Origin: Paraburkholderia acidisoli
Lineage (GTDB): Bacteria > Pseudomonadota > Gammaproteobacteria > Burkholderiales > Burkholderiaceae
Direction of reading: 5' to 3'
Assembly (NCBI RefSeq): GCF_009789675.1
Contig: NZ_CP046914.1
Coordinates: 1-64,000, forward strand
DNA: 64,000 nucleotides
The translations under genes and the position numbers were made by a program. This document shows, one piece after another, positions 9,595 to 17,471 of this stretch. Position 1 is the stretch's first letter, and each line of letters starts with the position of its first letter. The notes beneath the pieces are model-generated. The model made no database searches, was not told the DNA's origin, and worked only from the letters and a program-made list of their open reading frames with translations.

Positions 9595-11232
9595 ATGACG
9601 CGATTCAACTGGCAAAACCCGTATCCCACACCGCGCTTGCCGGTGTTCGCCCGCAATATCGTCTCCACTTCGCATCCGCTCGCCGCGCAGGCCGGGCTGC
9701 GTATGCTCTGGAAAGGCGGCAATGCCGTCGACGCCGCGCTCGCCGCGGCAGCCGCGATCACCGTGGTCGAGCCGGTGTCGAACGGCTTGGGGAGCGATTG
9801 CTTCGCGCTCGTGTGGGACGGCGCGAAACTGCACGGCCTCAATTCGTCGGGTGTGTCGCCCGCCGCGTGGAATCTCGACTATTTCAAGCGCAAATACGGC
9901 GAGGAAAACGGTCTCGCGAAACAGCCCAGGCGCGGCTGGGACTCGGTCACGGTACCGGGCGCGGTAGCCGGCTGGGAAGCGTTGCACGCGAAGTTCGGCA
10001 AGTTGCCTTTCGCGGACATTCTCGAACCGGCCATCGAGATCGCCGAGCGCGGCCACGCTGTCGCCACGATCGTGCAGCGCAAGTGGAACGCCGCCATTCC
10101 CGAGTTGAAGGATCAGCCCGGTTTTGCCGATACCTTCATGCCGCACGGCCGCGCGCCCGAAGTGAGTGAGTTGGTGCGTTTCCCCGGTCATGCGAAAACG
10201 CTGCGCATGCTCGCGGAAAAAGGGCCGCGCGATTATTACGAAGGCGAGATTGCCGAGCGCATCGCCGCGTTCTCGCGCGAATGCGGCGCGGCGCTGAGCG
10301 CCGACGACTTGCGCAACTATCGCCCGGAATGGGTCGAGCCGATCGGCAAGGATTATCGCGGCTATACGGTTCACGAAATTCCGCCCAATGGGCAAGGCAT
10401 TGCGGCACTGATCGCACTCGGCATTCTCGAACAATTCGATCTGGCTTCGCTCAAGCGCGATTCGGTGGAGTCGCAGCATTTGCAGATCGAGGCCATGAAG
10501 CTCGCGTTCGCGGATGTCTATCGCTACGTGGCCGATCCGCGTTCGATGGAAGTGACGCCCGAGCAAATGCTCGATAGCGCCTATCTGAAGTCGCGCGCCA
10601 AACTCATCGACCCGAAGCGCGCCACGCATTTCGACTTCGGCATGCCGCGCACGGGCGGCACGATCTATCTCTCGGCCGTCGACGAGAACGGCATGATGGT
10701 GAGCTTCATCCAGTCGAACTACATGGGCTTCGGTTCGGGCGTGGTGGTGCCGGGTACCGGTATCGCGCTGCAGAATCGCGGCTGCGGTTTTTCGATGGAC
10801 CCGAAGTCGCCGAACGTGGTGGAGGGCGGCAAGCGGCCGTTCCACACCATCATTCCCGCGTTCCTCACGCAGCAGGTGGAGGGCCGGCAGGAAGCCGTGA
10901 TGAGTTTCGGCGTGATGGGCGGCGACATGCAACCGCAAGGGCACCTGCAGTCGGTCGTGCGCATGCTCGACTACGGCCAGCAGCCGCAAGCCGCTTGCGA
11001 CGCGCCGCGCTGGAAGGTGAACCGCGACTTCACGCTCGACATCGAGTCGACGTTCGACCCGCAATGTTCGCAGGCGTTGCAGGCGCTCGGCCACGAGATC
11101 AAGGGCATCGACGACCCGTATATGGATTTCGGCTCGGGTCAGTTCATCTGGAAGCTCGATCGCAACGACCCGGATCGCGGCTACGTGGCGGCCAGCGACA
11201 CGCGGCGTGACGGTTTGGCGGCCGGGTTTTAA
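9595..11232 (+). CDS. Gamma-glutamyltransferase family protein (cytoplasmic, Ntn-hydrolase)
   Basis: A 545-residue member of the gamma-glutamyltranspeptidase family. These proteins self-cleave before a threonine that becomes the nucleophile; here Thr356 in TGGTIYLSAVDENG sits at the expected subunit border. An early KGGNAVDAALAAAA segment is typical. No signal peptide is present (MTRFNWQNPYPTP), unlike the periplasmic glutathione-degrading GGTs, so it is probably a cytoplasmic acylase-like relative acting on an amide or gamma-glutamyl compound. A divergent LysR gene and a co-directional MHS transporter suggest import and hydrolysis of one substrate. Confidence 0.82.
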   Translation: MTRFNWQNPYPTPRLPVFARNIVSTSHPLAAQAGLRMLWKGGNAVDAALAAAAAITVVEPVSNGLGSDCFALVWDGAKLHGLNSSGVSPAAWNLDYFKRKYGEENGLAKQPRRGWDSVTVPGAVAGWEALHAKFGKLPFADILEPAIEIAERGHAVATIVQRKWNAAIPELKDQPGFADTFMPHGRAPEVSELVRFPGHAKTLRMLAEKGPRDYYEGEIAERIAAFSRECGAALSADDLRNYRPEWVEPIGKDYRGYTVHEIPPNGQGIAALIALGILEQFDLASLKRDSVESQHLQIEAMKLAFADVYRYVADPRSMEVTPEQMLDSAYLKSRAKLIDPKRATHFDFGMPRTGGTIYLSAVDENGMMVSFIQSNYMGFGSGVVVPGTGIALQNRGCGFSMDPKSPNVVEGGKRPFHTIIPAFLTQQVEGRQEAVMSFGVMGGDMQPQGHLQSVVRMLDYGQQPQAACDAPRWKVNRDFTLDIESTFDPQCSQALQALGHEIKGIDDPYMDFGSGQFIWKLDRNDPDRGYVAASDTRRDGLAAGF

Positions 11233-11238
11233 AGCCGC

Positions 11239-11310
11239 TTTAAAGCCGCTCTTTGAAGCGGCTTTAAAAGCGCTTTGAAAAGGGCGCCGCGCGTTGATAA
11301 AACGCGCGGC
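11239..11310. repeat. Two adjacent hairpins between ggt-like gene and transporter
   Basis: The first is a perfect 12-bp stem (11239-11250 with 11257-11268, TTTAAAGCCGCT, loop CTTTGA). The second is a perfect 10-bp stem (11286-11295 with 11301-11310, GCCGCGCGTT, 5-nt loop). The AAAGCCGCTTT unit is also repeated just before the first stem. Neither is followed by a clear T-run, so the pair may act as an mRNA processing or stabilising element, or as an attenuator, rather than a plain terminator. Confidence 0.6.
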
Positions 11311-11358
11311 ATTCCACGCGATTCGATTAGCAGATCAAAATAATAGAAGGTGACAGGT

Positions 11359-12684
11359 ATGGAGAACGGATCGTCGGGCGCGAGCGCGCCACTCAGTCGC
11401 GGCATGGTGCGCCGTATCGTGTTTTCGTCGTCGATCGGCAATGCGCTCGAATGGTTCGACTTTCTCGTGTACGGCTATTTCGCGCCCATCATCGCGAAAC
11501 AGTTCTTTCCCGTGCACGACGAATGGCTCTCCACCTTGCTTGCCGTGGGCACGTTCGGCATTTCCTTTTTGATGCGCCCGCTGGGTGCGATCGTGCTCGG
11601 TATTTACGGTGACCGCAAAGGGCGCAAGGCGGCGCTCACGCTCGCCATCGCCTTGATGATGCTGGGCACGCTCGCCATGGCCGTGATGCCGCCGTACGCC
11701 TCCATCGGGCTGGCCGCGCCCTTGCTGATCTTGCTCGCGCGTCTCGTGCAAGGCTTTGCGGTGGGCGGCGAATTCGGCAGCGCAACGGCGTTCATGGTCG
11801 AGCATAGCCCCGCAAAGCGCGGTTATTACGCGAGCTGGCAATTCGCGAGTCAGGGTGCAGCGGCCATTCTCGCGGCTGCGTTCGGCTCGGTGCTCGCGTG
11901 GTGGCTGCCGCCCGAGCAACTGCAATCGTGGGGCTGGCGCGTGCCGTTCTTCTTCGGGCTCGTGCTCGGCCCAGTGGGTTGGTATATTCGCTCGCATCTC
12001 GACGAAACGCCGGAATTCGTCGCCAATCAAAAAGCGGATGCGGAATCGGTGGTGGTGGAAGCACGGCCGCGTTTGACGCAGCAATGGGTGAATTTGCTGC
12101 TGGCCGTGGGTATCGTCGCGCAATCCACGGTGGGCGTGTATATCCTTCAGCTTTATATGCCGATGTATGCGGTCAAGCAATTGCATATGGCGGCGGCCAC
12201 CTCGTTCGGCGTGGTCGTGCTCAACGGCGGTTTGCAATTCCTGCTTTCGCCCGTAATGGGCGCGCTCTCCGATCGCATCGGGCGCGTGCGCATCATGCTG
12301 ACCACGTCCATTCTGCTGGCCACGCTCACGTATCCGATGTTCTCGATGTTGCAGCGTCATCCCACGCTGGGCTGGCTGCTCGTGCTGCAAGGTGCGGCCG
12401 GCATTTTCAAGGCCGCGTATTCGGGTCCGATGCCCGCGCTGATGTCGGAGATCTTTCCGGTCCACGTGCGCTCGGCCGGCTTGTCGATCGCGTATAGCCT
12501 GGGCGTGACGCTCTTCGGCGGCTTCGCGCCGACCATTGCGGAGTTGCTGATTCATGCCACTGGCGACACGCTCGCTCCCGCTTATTACGTTTCGCTTGCG
12601 GCAGTCGTTTCGGGCGTATCGCTCGCGATCGTCGGCTGGCGCACGATGCGGCAAGCTACGCCGCGCGCGCGTCTCGCGAGTTGA
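11359..12684 (+). CDS. MFS transporter, metabolite:H+ symporter (MHS) family
   Basis: A 441-residue inner-membrane symporter of about 12 helices. Family marks are the opening SSSIGNALEWFDFLVYGYFAP, the loop GDRKGRK between helices 2 and 3, and GFAVGGEFGSATAFMVEHSP. Relatives carry citrate, alpha-ketoglutarate, shikimate or proline/betaine. The ATG at 11359 was chosen because AGAAGG lies at a proper distance; an in-frame GTG lies 9 bp upstream. It follows the gamma-glutamyltransferase-like gene and may bring in its substrate or a related amino-acid derivative. Confidence 0.88.
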   Translation: MENGSSGASAPLSRGMVRRIVFSSSIGNALEWFDFLVYGYFAPIIAKQFFPVHDEWLSTLLAVGTFGISFLMRPLGAIVLGIYGDRKGRKAALTLAIALMMLGTLAMAVMPPYASIGLAAPLLILLARLVQGFAVGGEFGSATAFMVEHSPAKRGYYASWQFASQGAAAILAAAFGSVLAWWLPPEQLQSWGWRVPFFFGLVLGPVGWYIRSHLDETPEFVANQKADAESVVVEARPRLTQQWVNLLLAVGIVAQSTVGVYILQLYMPMYAVKQLHMAAATSFGVVVLNGGLQFLLSPVMGALSDRIGRVRIMLTTSILLATLTYPMFSMLQRHPTLGWLLVLQGAAGIFKAAYSGPMPALMSEIFPVHVRSAGLSIAYSLGVTLFGGFAPTIAELLIHATGDTLAPAYYVSLAAVVSGVSLAIVGWRTMRQATPRARLAS

Positions 12685-12724
12685 GCCGAAGCGGCATTCG
12701 AGCCCTTTAAACGCGGCGTAAACC

Positions 12725-12755
12725 GGACGCAAGCGGACGCAAGCAGGGCGCAAGC
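12725..12755. repeat. Three tandem 10-bp repeats
   Basis: GGACGCAAGC occurs twice in tandem (12725-12744) and a third time one base further on as GGGCGCAAGC (12746-12755). The array lies in the gap after the MHS transporter gene and before the small unknown gene at 12905. It may be a binding array or simple slippage; no function can be assigned. Confidence 0.5.
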
Positions 12756-12832
12756 GCGCCTTGCCCGTGAGTGTGCGACCTTCGCTGAAGCCGTTTCCCG
12801 TTGATGATATATTCGGCATCCTCACCGCTGGT

Positions 12833-12856
12833 CGGCATTGAGTCCGGCATTGAGTC
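12833..12856. repeat. Tandem 12-bp direct repeat upstream of small gene
   Basis: CGGCATTGAGTC is repeated exactly twice, 49 bp before the start of the small protein gene at 12905. A preceding AT-rich TGATATATT stretch (about 12803-12812) may be a -10 region. A repeat of 12 bp close to one helical turn would place two protein-binding half-sites on one DNA face, but this is only an inference. Confidence 0.45.
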
Positions 12857-12904
12857 AATTGGCGGTTCGGGAATTACGTTTTGTCAGGTTTCGGGAGAGT
12901 CAGA

Positions 12905-13150
12905 ATGGCAGTCGAATACCGTGGCTTTCGAGTCACTGTCGATGCAAAAGCAGACGCAACGGATACGCAGTGGCAATGCCGCGCGGAGCTGCAAGGAATC
13001 GAAGCGCAAACGCAACAGGCCACGCTGCCTGCTGTCGTGCTCGAGATTCCCAAGCTGAAGATCGATGTGTTGATGGCACTGAGCGTGGTCGAGCAATCGG
13101 CTAAGCAATCCATCGACGAATGGCACGCGAAGCAACCCGCGGTGGCCTGA
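12905..13150 (+). CDS. Small conserved-type protein of unknown function (81 aa)
   Basis: I do not recognise this protein. It starts MAVEYRGFRVTVDAKAD, has no signal or membrane segment, contains one Cys, and ends in a mixed helix-like stretch (VEQSAKQSIDEWHAKQ). The ATG at 12905 is preceded by GGGAG at correct spacing, and codon use is that of the neighbourhood, so I regard it as real. A TTG at 12881 would add eight residues and lacks support. It stands alone between the transporter and the convergent dehydrogenase gene. Confidence 0.75.
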   Translation: MAVEYRGFRVTVDAKADATDTQWQCRAELQGIEAQTQQATLPAVVLEIPKLKIDVLMALSVVEQSAKQSIDEWHAKQPAVA

Positions 13151-13244
13151 GCGTTATCGCGCGAGCAACCGCTCCGGTTGCCGCGCTTCAGTCTGTCCGG
13201 TGGTCTACCGCTTCACGGATTCCGCTTGAATCAGTCTGCTTGAA

Positions 13245-14228
13245 TCAGTCCGCTTGCATCGTCTCGCCCTGACGCGGCATCACCCCATTGCGCGGTTCGC
13301 CCGCCTGAAACGCCGCGATATTCTCCACGAGTTGATCCGCGAGCGCCTGCATGGCCTCGTCGCTCGCCCATGCCACGTGGGGCGTGAGAATGAACGCCGG
13401 ATGATCGAGAATCGCCTGAAACGGGTGATCGGCCGGCATCGGCTCTTCTGTTGCCACATCGAATCCCGCGCCTGAAATCGCACCGCTTCGCAGCGCGTCC
13501 ACCAGCGCGGTTTCATCGACGAGCCCGCCGCGCGACGTATTGATGAGCAAGGGCCGGCGCTGCATCTGCGCGAATGCCTGCGCGTCGATCAGGTTGCGCG
13601 TTTGCGCGTTGAGCGGGCAATGCAGCGAGACGATGTCGCTTTGCGCAAGCAGCGTGGCCAGCGGTACATAGCCCGCCGGCGTGTCGTTGTGCGAAGCGCG
13701 CGCCGCATACAGCACGCGCAGTCCCAGCGCCTGCGCCATGTGCGCGACGGCGCCGCCCAGCGCGCCGTTGCCGATAATGCCGATGGTCGAACCGGCCAGG
13801 TTGCGGATCGGAAAATCGAAGAAACAGAACTGACCCGATTCGAGCCAGCGGCCCGCGCGCACGGCGTCGCGATACGCGAGCAGGCTGCGGCGCAGGGCGA
13901 AAATCAAGGCGAACGTATGTTCCGGCACGGTGTTGCCGGCGTAGTCGCGCACGTTGCTCACGACAATGCCGCGCGCCGCGCACGCGTGCAGATCGACATG
14001 GTCCGTGCCCGTGGCGGCGACCGCGATCATGCGCACGCGCGGCGCCTCGGCGAGCGCTTCGGCCGTTATGCGCGCTTTGTTCGTGACGACGATGTCGGCA
14101 TGGCGGATGCGTTCGGCCACTTCGGCGTCGGCTGTGCGCTCGAACGTGTCGAGCGTGTGTTCGAAAGGCAGCGTGCGAAGCTGCGTTTGCGGCGCGAGCG
14201 TCGCGCGATCGAGAAAAACGACGTGCAT
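13245..14228 (-). CDS. D-isomer-specific 2-hydroxyacid dehydrogenase
   Basis: A 327-residue NAD(P)-dependent dehydrogenase of the D-2-hydroxyacid family, interconverting a 2-oxoacid and a D-2-hydroxyacid in the cytoplasm. The Rossmann motif GIIGNGALGGAVA, the substrate-binding arginine in NTSRGGLVD, the glutamate in ATEEPMPADHP and the catalytic histidine in LTPHVAWAS are present. The start MHVVFLDRAT has an AGGAAG Shine-Dalgarno sequence 10 bp upstream; a longer frame exists but looks non-coding. It is divergent from the CoA-transferase operon. Glycerate/hydroxypyruvate-type activity is possible, but the substrate is not determined. Confidence 0.9.
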   Translation of the reverse strand: MHVVFLDRATLAPQTQLRTLPFEHTLDTFERTADAEVAERIRHADIVVTNKARITAEALAEAPRVRMIAVAATGTDHVDLHACAARGIVVSNVRDYAGNTVPEHTFALIFALRRSLLAYRDAVRAGRWLESGQFCFFDFPIRNLAGSTIGIIGNGALGGAVAHMAQALGLRVLYAARASHNDTPAGYVPLATLLAQSDIVSLHCPLNAQTRNLIDAQAFAQMQRRPLLINTSRGGLVDETALVDALRSGAISGAGFDVATEEPMPADHPFQAILDHPAFILTPHVAWASDEAMQALADQLVENIAAFQAGEPRNGVMPRQGETMQAD

Positions 14229-14405
14229 GGGCGGCAGGCTTCCTGTTTGGGAGAGTGGGACGAGGCGAGCGCATGCATTGTCGCGCGCGGCGTGCGGGCG
14301 AGAGTTGCGCTTTGGCGGAGCCGACTTTCCGATCGGGAAAATTGGCGCATTCATGACGACGATGGGAAACGCCGCGCCGGACGGGGATGGGTCGAGACTT
14401 TCCAT

Positions 14406-14427
14406 TTGCTCAAGCCAGATTGAGCAA
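14406..14427. promoter_or_regulatory. Inverted repeat between divergent dehydrogenase and CoA-transferase genes
   Basis: TTGCTCAA-N6-TTGAGCAA is a perfect 8-bp inverted repeat 98 bp before the CoA-transferase start. It is the most distinctive element in the 297-bp divergent gap 14229-14525, which has no credible gene. Candidate operator for the LysR regulator encoded at 17472 or for another regulator. Confidence 0.45.
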
Positions 14428-14525
14428 GCATCGATTATCAAGCGCGGCGAACGCGCTCATCATGGCGGTCATGACGGCAATCCGCCCAAGCCGAAGCTAG
14501 CCAGCGACACGTTCAGGAGACAGCC

Positions 14526-15716
14526 ATGCCACGACCGCTCGAAGGAATTCGCGTACTCGAACTCGGACAGCTCATTGCGGGACCGTTCGCGGGCCGCATG
14601 CTCGCCGAGTTCGGCGCGAGCGTCATCAAGGTGGAACCGCCCGGCGTGGGCGATCCGCTGCGCAAATGGCGTCTGCTGCACGAAGGCACGTCGGTCTGGT
14701 GGGCCGCGCAATCGCGCAACAAGCAGTCGCTCACGCTCGACTTGCGCACGCCCGAAGGCCAGGACGTGATCCGCCGTCTCGTATCGGAAACCGACGTGCT
14801 GATCGAAAATTTCCGCCCCGGTACGCTCGAAGGCTGGGGGCTCGGCTGGGACGAACTCAGCGCGATCAATCCGGGGCTCATCATGCTGCGCGTCTCGGGG
14901 TACGGGCAGACGGGGCCGTATCGCGACCGGCCCGGCTTTGGCGTGGTTGCCGAGGCGATGGGCGGCCTGCGCCACCTGAGCGGCGAGCCGGACCGTACGC
15001 CGGTGCGCGTGGGCATTTCGATCGGCGATTCGCTTTCGGCGCTGCATGGCGTGATCGGCATTCTGCTGGCGCTGCGCCATCGCGAACAGCAGGGCGGCCA
15101 GGGCCAGGTCGTGGACGTCGCGCTCTACGAGTCCGTGTTCAACATGATGGAAAGCCTGCTGCCCGAGTACTCGGTGTTCGGCACGGTGCGCCAGCCCGCG
15201 GGCAGCAGTTTGCCCGGCATCGCGCCGAGCAACGCGTACCGTTGCCGCGACGGCAAATACGCGCTCATCGCGGGCAACGGCGACAGTATCTTCCGCCGCC
15301 TGATGGACCTGATCGGCCGCGCCGATCTCGCCAACGATCCCGCGCTCGCGCAGAACGACGGACGCGTCGCGCAGGTCGCGCGCATTGACGCGGCGATCGG
15401 CGAATGGACCGCGCGCCAGCCGCTCGACGACGTGCTCGCCGCGCTCAACGAAGCGCGCATTCCAGCGGGGCGCATTTACGACGTGGCCGATATCGCCACC
15501 GACCCGCATTACCACGCCCGCGAGATGATCGTCGACGACGCGTTGCCCGACGGTACGCGCGTGCAGGTGCCGGGCGTGGTGCCGAAACTCTGCGCGACGC
15601 CGGGCACCATCGAGCACAGCGCACCCGCACTTGGCGAGCACACCGACGCCGTGCTCGAATCGATCGGCGTGGATGCCGCCACGCGTGAAGCCTGGCGCGG
15701 CCGTGGCGTGATCTGA
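14526..15716 (+). CDS. CaiB/BaiF family (class III) CoA-transferase
   Basis: A 396-residue class III CoA-transferase, which moves CoA between carboxylic acids via a covalent aspartyl intermediate. The N terminus MPRPLEGIRVLELGQLIAGP, GASVIKVEPPGVGDPLR, the NKQSLTLDLRTPEG segment and the DRPGFGVVAEAMGG region are standard for the family. An AGGAG sequence precedes the ATG. The next gene is an HMG-CoA-lyase-like aldolase, which suggests that this enzyme charges a hydroxy-dicarboxylic acid, possibly with succinyl-CoA as donor, for cleavage by its neighbour. Confidence 0.92.
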   Translation: MPRPLEGIRVLELGQLIAGPFAGRMLAEFGASVIKVEPPGVGDPLRKWRLLHEGTSVWWAAQSRNKQSLTLDLRTPEGQDVIRRLVSETDVLIENFRPGTLEGWGLGWDELSAINPGLIMLRVSGYGQTGPYRDRPGFGVVAEAMGGLRHLSGEPDRTPVRVGISIGDSLSALHGVIGILLALRHREQQGGQGQVVDVALYESVFNMMESLLPEYSVFGTVRQPAGSSLPGIAPSNAYRCRDGKYALIAGNGDSIFRRLMDLIGRADLANDPALAQNDGRVAQVARIDAAIGEWTARQPLDDVLAALNEARIPAGRIYDVADIATDPHYHAREMIVDDALPDGTRVQVPGVVPKLCATPGTIEHSAPALGEHTDAVLESIGVDAATREAWRGRGVI

Positions 15717-15810
15717 ACCTGAGAGCGGGAAGCCGCGGCAAATGCAATCGACGGACCCAATCGACCAGCGTAACGACCAGCGCAATCGACAAACAAAATC
15801 GGGAAACGAA

Positions 15811-16782
15811 ATGACGACGATCGGAAATCGGGAAAAAAAGCGCTTGTACCTCAACGAAGTGGCGACACGCGACGGCTTCCAGAACGAAGCCGCTTTTATC
15901 GACACCGACGACAAGATCGCGCTGATCGACCGGCTCAGTGCATGCGGTTACGCGAAGATCGAAGTGACATCGTTCACCTCGCCGAAAGCGATTCCTGCAC
16001 TGCGCGACGCGGAAGCGGTCATGCACGATATTGCACGTGCGCCGGGCGTCGTCTACACCGTGCTGGTGCCCAACGTGCGCGGTGCAGAACGTGCACTATC
16101 GTGCAATGTCGATGAAGTGAATCTCGTGATGTCGGTGAGCGAAAGCCACAATCGCGCGAACCTGCGCATGACGCGCGAGCAGTCGTTCGCCCAGTTGCGC
16201 GACGTGATCGACACGGTGCGTGGCACCGGCGTGGCGATCAACGTGTCGCTCTCCACGGCGATGGGTTGCCCGATGGAAGGCGACGTACCGCTCGACACCG
16301 TGCTCGGCTGGATGGAGCGCTTCGCGGCGCTGGGTGTGCAAGGCGTGACGCTCTGCGATACCACCGGCATGGCGCATCCGGCGCAAGTGCGTGAGTTGTG
16401 CAAACGCGCCTCGCAGGCATTCGGCGCGCTCGAACTCACGCTGCACTTCCACAACACGCGCGGCATGGCGCTCGCGAACACGCTCGCGGCGCTCGAGGCG
16501 GGCATCGTGCGTTTCGACGCTTCGCTCGGCGGCCTCGGCGGTTGTCCGTATGCGCCGGGCGCGACGGGCAACGTGTGCACGGAAGAACTCGTGCATATGC
16601 TCGAACTCGACGGCTACGACACGGGCGTCGATCTCGCCGCCGTGCTCGACGCGGCCGCGCGTCTGCCGGGCCTGATCGGTCACGACGTGCCGAGCCAGAT
16701 CCTCAAGGCGGGGCGCCGTCTCGACCTGCACGCGATGCCCGCACACGCGCAAGGCGTACCTGCCGAACGGACGCTTTCATGA
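15811..16782 (+). CDS. Hydroxymethylglutaryl-CoA lyase family protein
   Basis: A 323-residue TIM-barrel lyase of the HMG-CoA lyase type. It has the metal-binding opening VATRDGFQNE, the HFHNTRGMALAN segment with two metal-ligand histidines, and the cysteine loop GGLGGCPYAPGATGN. Family members split HMG-CoA into acetyl-CoA and acetoacetate or cleave citramalyl-type CoA esters. The ATG at 15811 is chosen; an upstream ATG at 15742 adds 23 residues not expected in the family. It lies 94 bp after the CoA-transferase gene, so the pair forms an activation-and-cleavage unit. Confidence 0.9.
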   Translation: MTTIGNREKKRLYLNEVATRDGFQNEAAFIDTDDKIALIDRLSACGYAKIEVTSFTSPKAIPALRDAEAVMHDIARAPGVVYTVLVPNVRGAERALSCNVDEVNLVMSVSESHNRANLRMTREQSFAQLRDVIDTVRGTGVAINVSLSTAMGCPMEGDVPLDTVLGWMERFAALGVQGVTLCDTTGMAHPAQVRELCKRASQAFGALELTLHFHNTRGMALANTLAALEAGIVRFDASLGGLGGCPYAPGATGNVCTEELVHMLELDGYDTGVDLAAVLDAAARLPGLIGHDVPSQILKAGRRLDLHAMPAHAQGVPAERTLS

Positions 16783-16799
16783 CCGCAAAGGAATCCAGC

Positions 16800-17183
16800 A
16801 TGACCTTGATCGACCACCTCGACCACCTGGTGCTGACCTGCGTGGACCCCGAGGCCACGAAGCACTTCTATACCGAAGTCCTGCAGATGCAACTGGAGCA
16901 TTTCGGCGCCGGGCGCCTCGCGTTTCGCTTCGGCAACCAGAAGATCAATCTGCATGTGCGCGGCGCCGAGTTCGAGCCGAAGGCGCACGTGCCCGTGCCC
17001 GGCGCGCTCGATCTGTGCTTTATCGCGGCGGTGCCGCTACAGGCGGTGATCGCGCATCTGGAAGCGATGCAATGGCCCATCGTGGAAGGGCCGGTGGAGC
17101 GCACGGGCGCGACGCAGAAGCTTCGCTCGGTTTATGTGCGCGACCCCGATCTCAATCTCATCGAAATTTCCGAACCAATCTGA
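16800..17183 (+). CDS. VOC (glyoxalase/bleomycin resistance) family protein
   Basis: A 127-residue metal-dependent vicinal-oxygen-chelate protein with the usual opening IDHLDHLVLTCVDPEATKHF and the closing metal ligand in NLIEISEP. Possible roles are dioxygenase, isomerase or lactoylglutathione-like chemistry. Two starts compete: 16779 overlaps the lyase stop by 4 bp but has a poor ribosome site, while 16800 has AAGGA seven bases upstream and was chosen. It is the third gene of the CoA-transferase/lyase operon, and its role there is unknown. Confidence 0.85.
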   Translation: MTLIDHLDHLVLTCVDPEATKHFYTEVLQMQLEHFGAGRLAFRFGNQKINLHVRGAEFEPKAHVPVPGALDLCFIAAVPLQAVIAHLEAMQWPIVEGPVERTGATQKLRSVYVRDPDLNLIEISEPI

Positions 17184-17201
17184 TCCGGCCTGATCCAGCG
17201 T

Positions 17202-17268
17202 TTCGCATCGGCAACCCGCGCGAATGAGCGCGTTTCCGATGCGAATGCCGCGCGCTTTGTCGCGGCAT
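17202..17268. repeat. Two successive hairpins after the VOC gene
   Basis: The first has a perfect 10-bp outer stem (TTCGCATCGG at 17202-17211 with 17236-17245) around an inner CGCGC/GCGCG stem. The second is a perfect 8-bp stem (ATGCCGCG at 17245-17252 with 17261-17268) sharing one base with the first. No T-run follows, so intrinsic termination is uncertain. They fill part of the 288-bp gap before the LysR gene, in which no gene is evident. Confidence 0.5.
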
Positions 17269-17471
17269 CGGGGGGCGCCGGCGCCGCGGCGAACCAGCCG
17301 GACAAGGGTCCGGAATCGCGGGCGTGCAGCGATGCACGCCCGTTTCTCATTGGCGCCGCCCGATCTTTTCTTCGCATCGCAGCATGCGTTCGCCCGAAGG
17401 CGGCCTTTCGCGTCGGCGCGCGATGCCGCACAATCGGGGCTCGCGCTGCTTCGGCTTCGTGCCTTTTCATC

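Noticed and set aside
16779..16799. Earlier start of the VOC gene overlapping the lyase stop
   Set aside because: Overlap is attractive but the ribosome site is poor, whereas the ATG at 16800 has AAGGA at proper spacing; kept only as an alternative.
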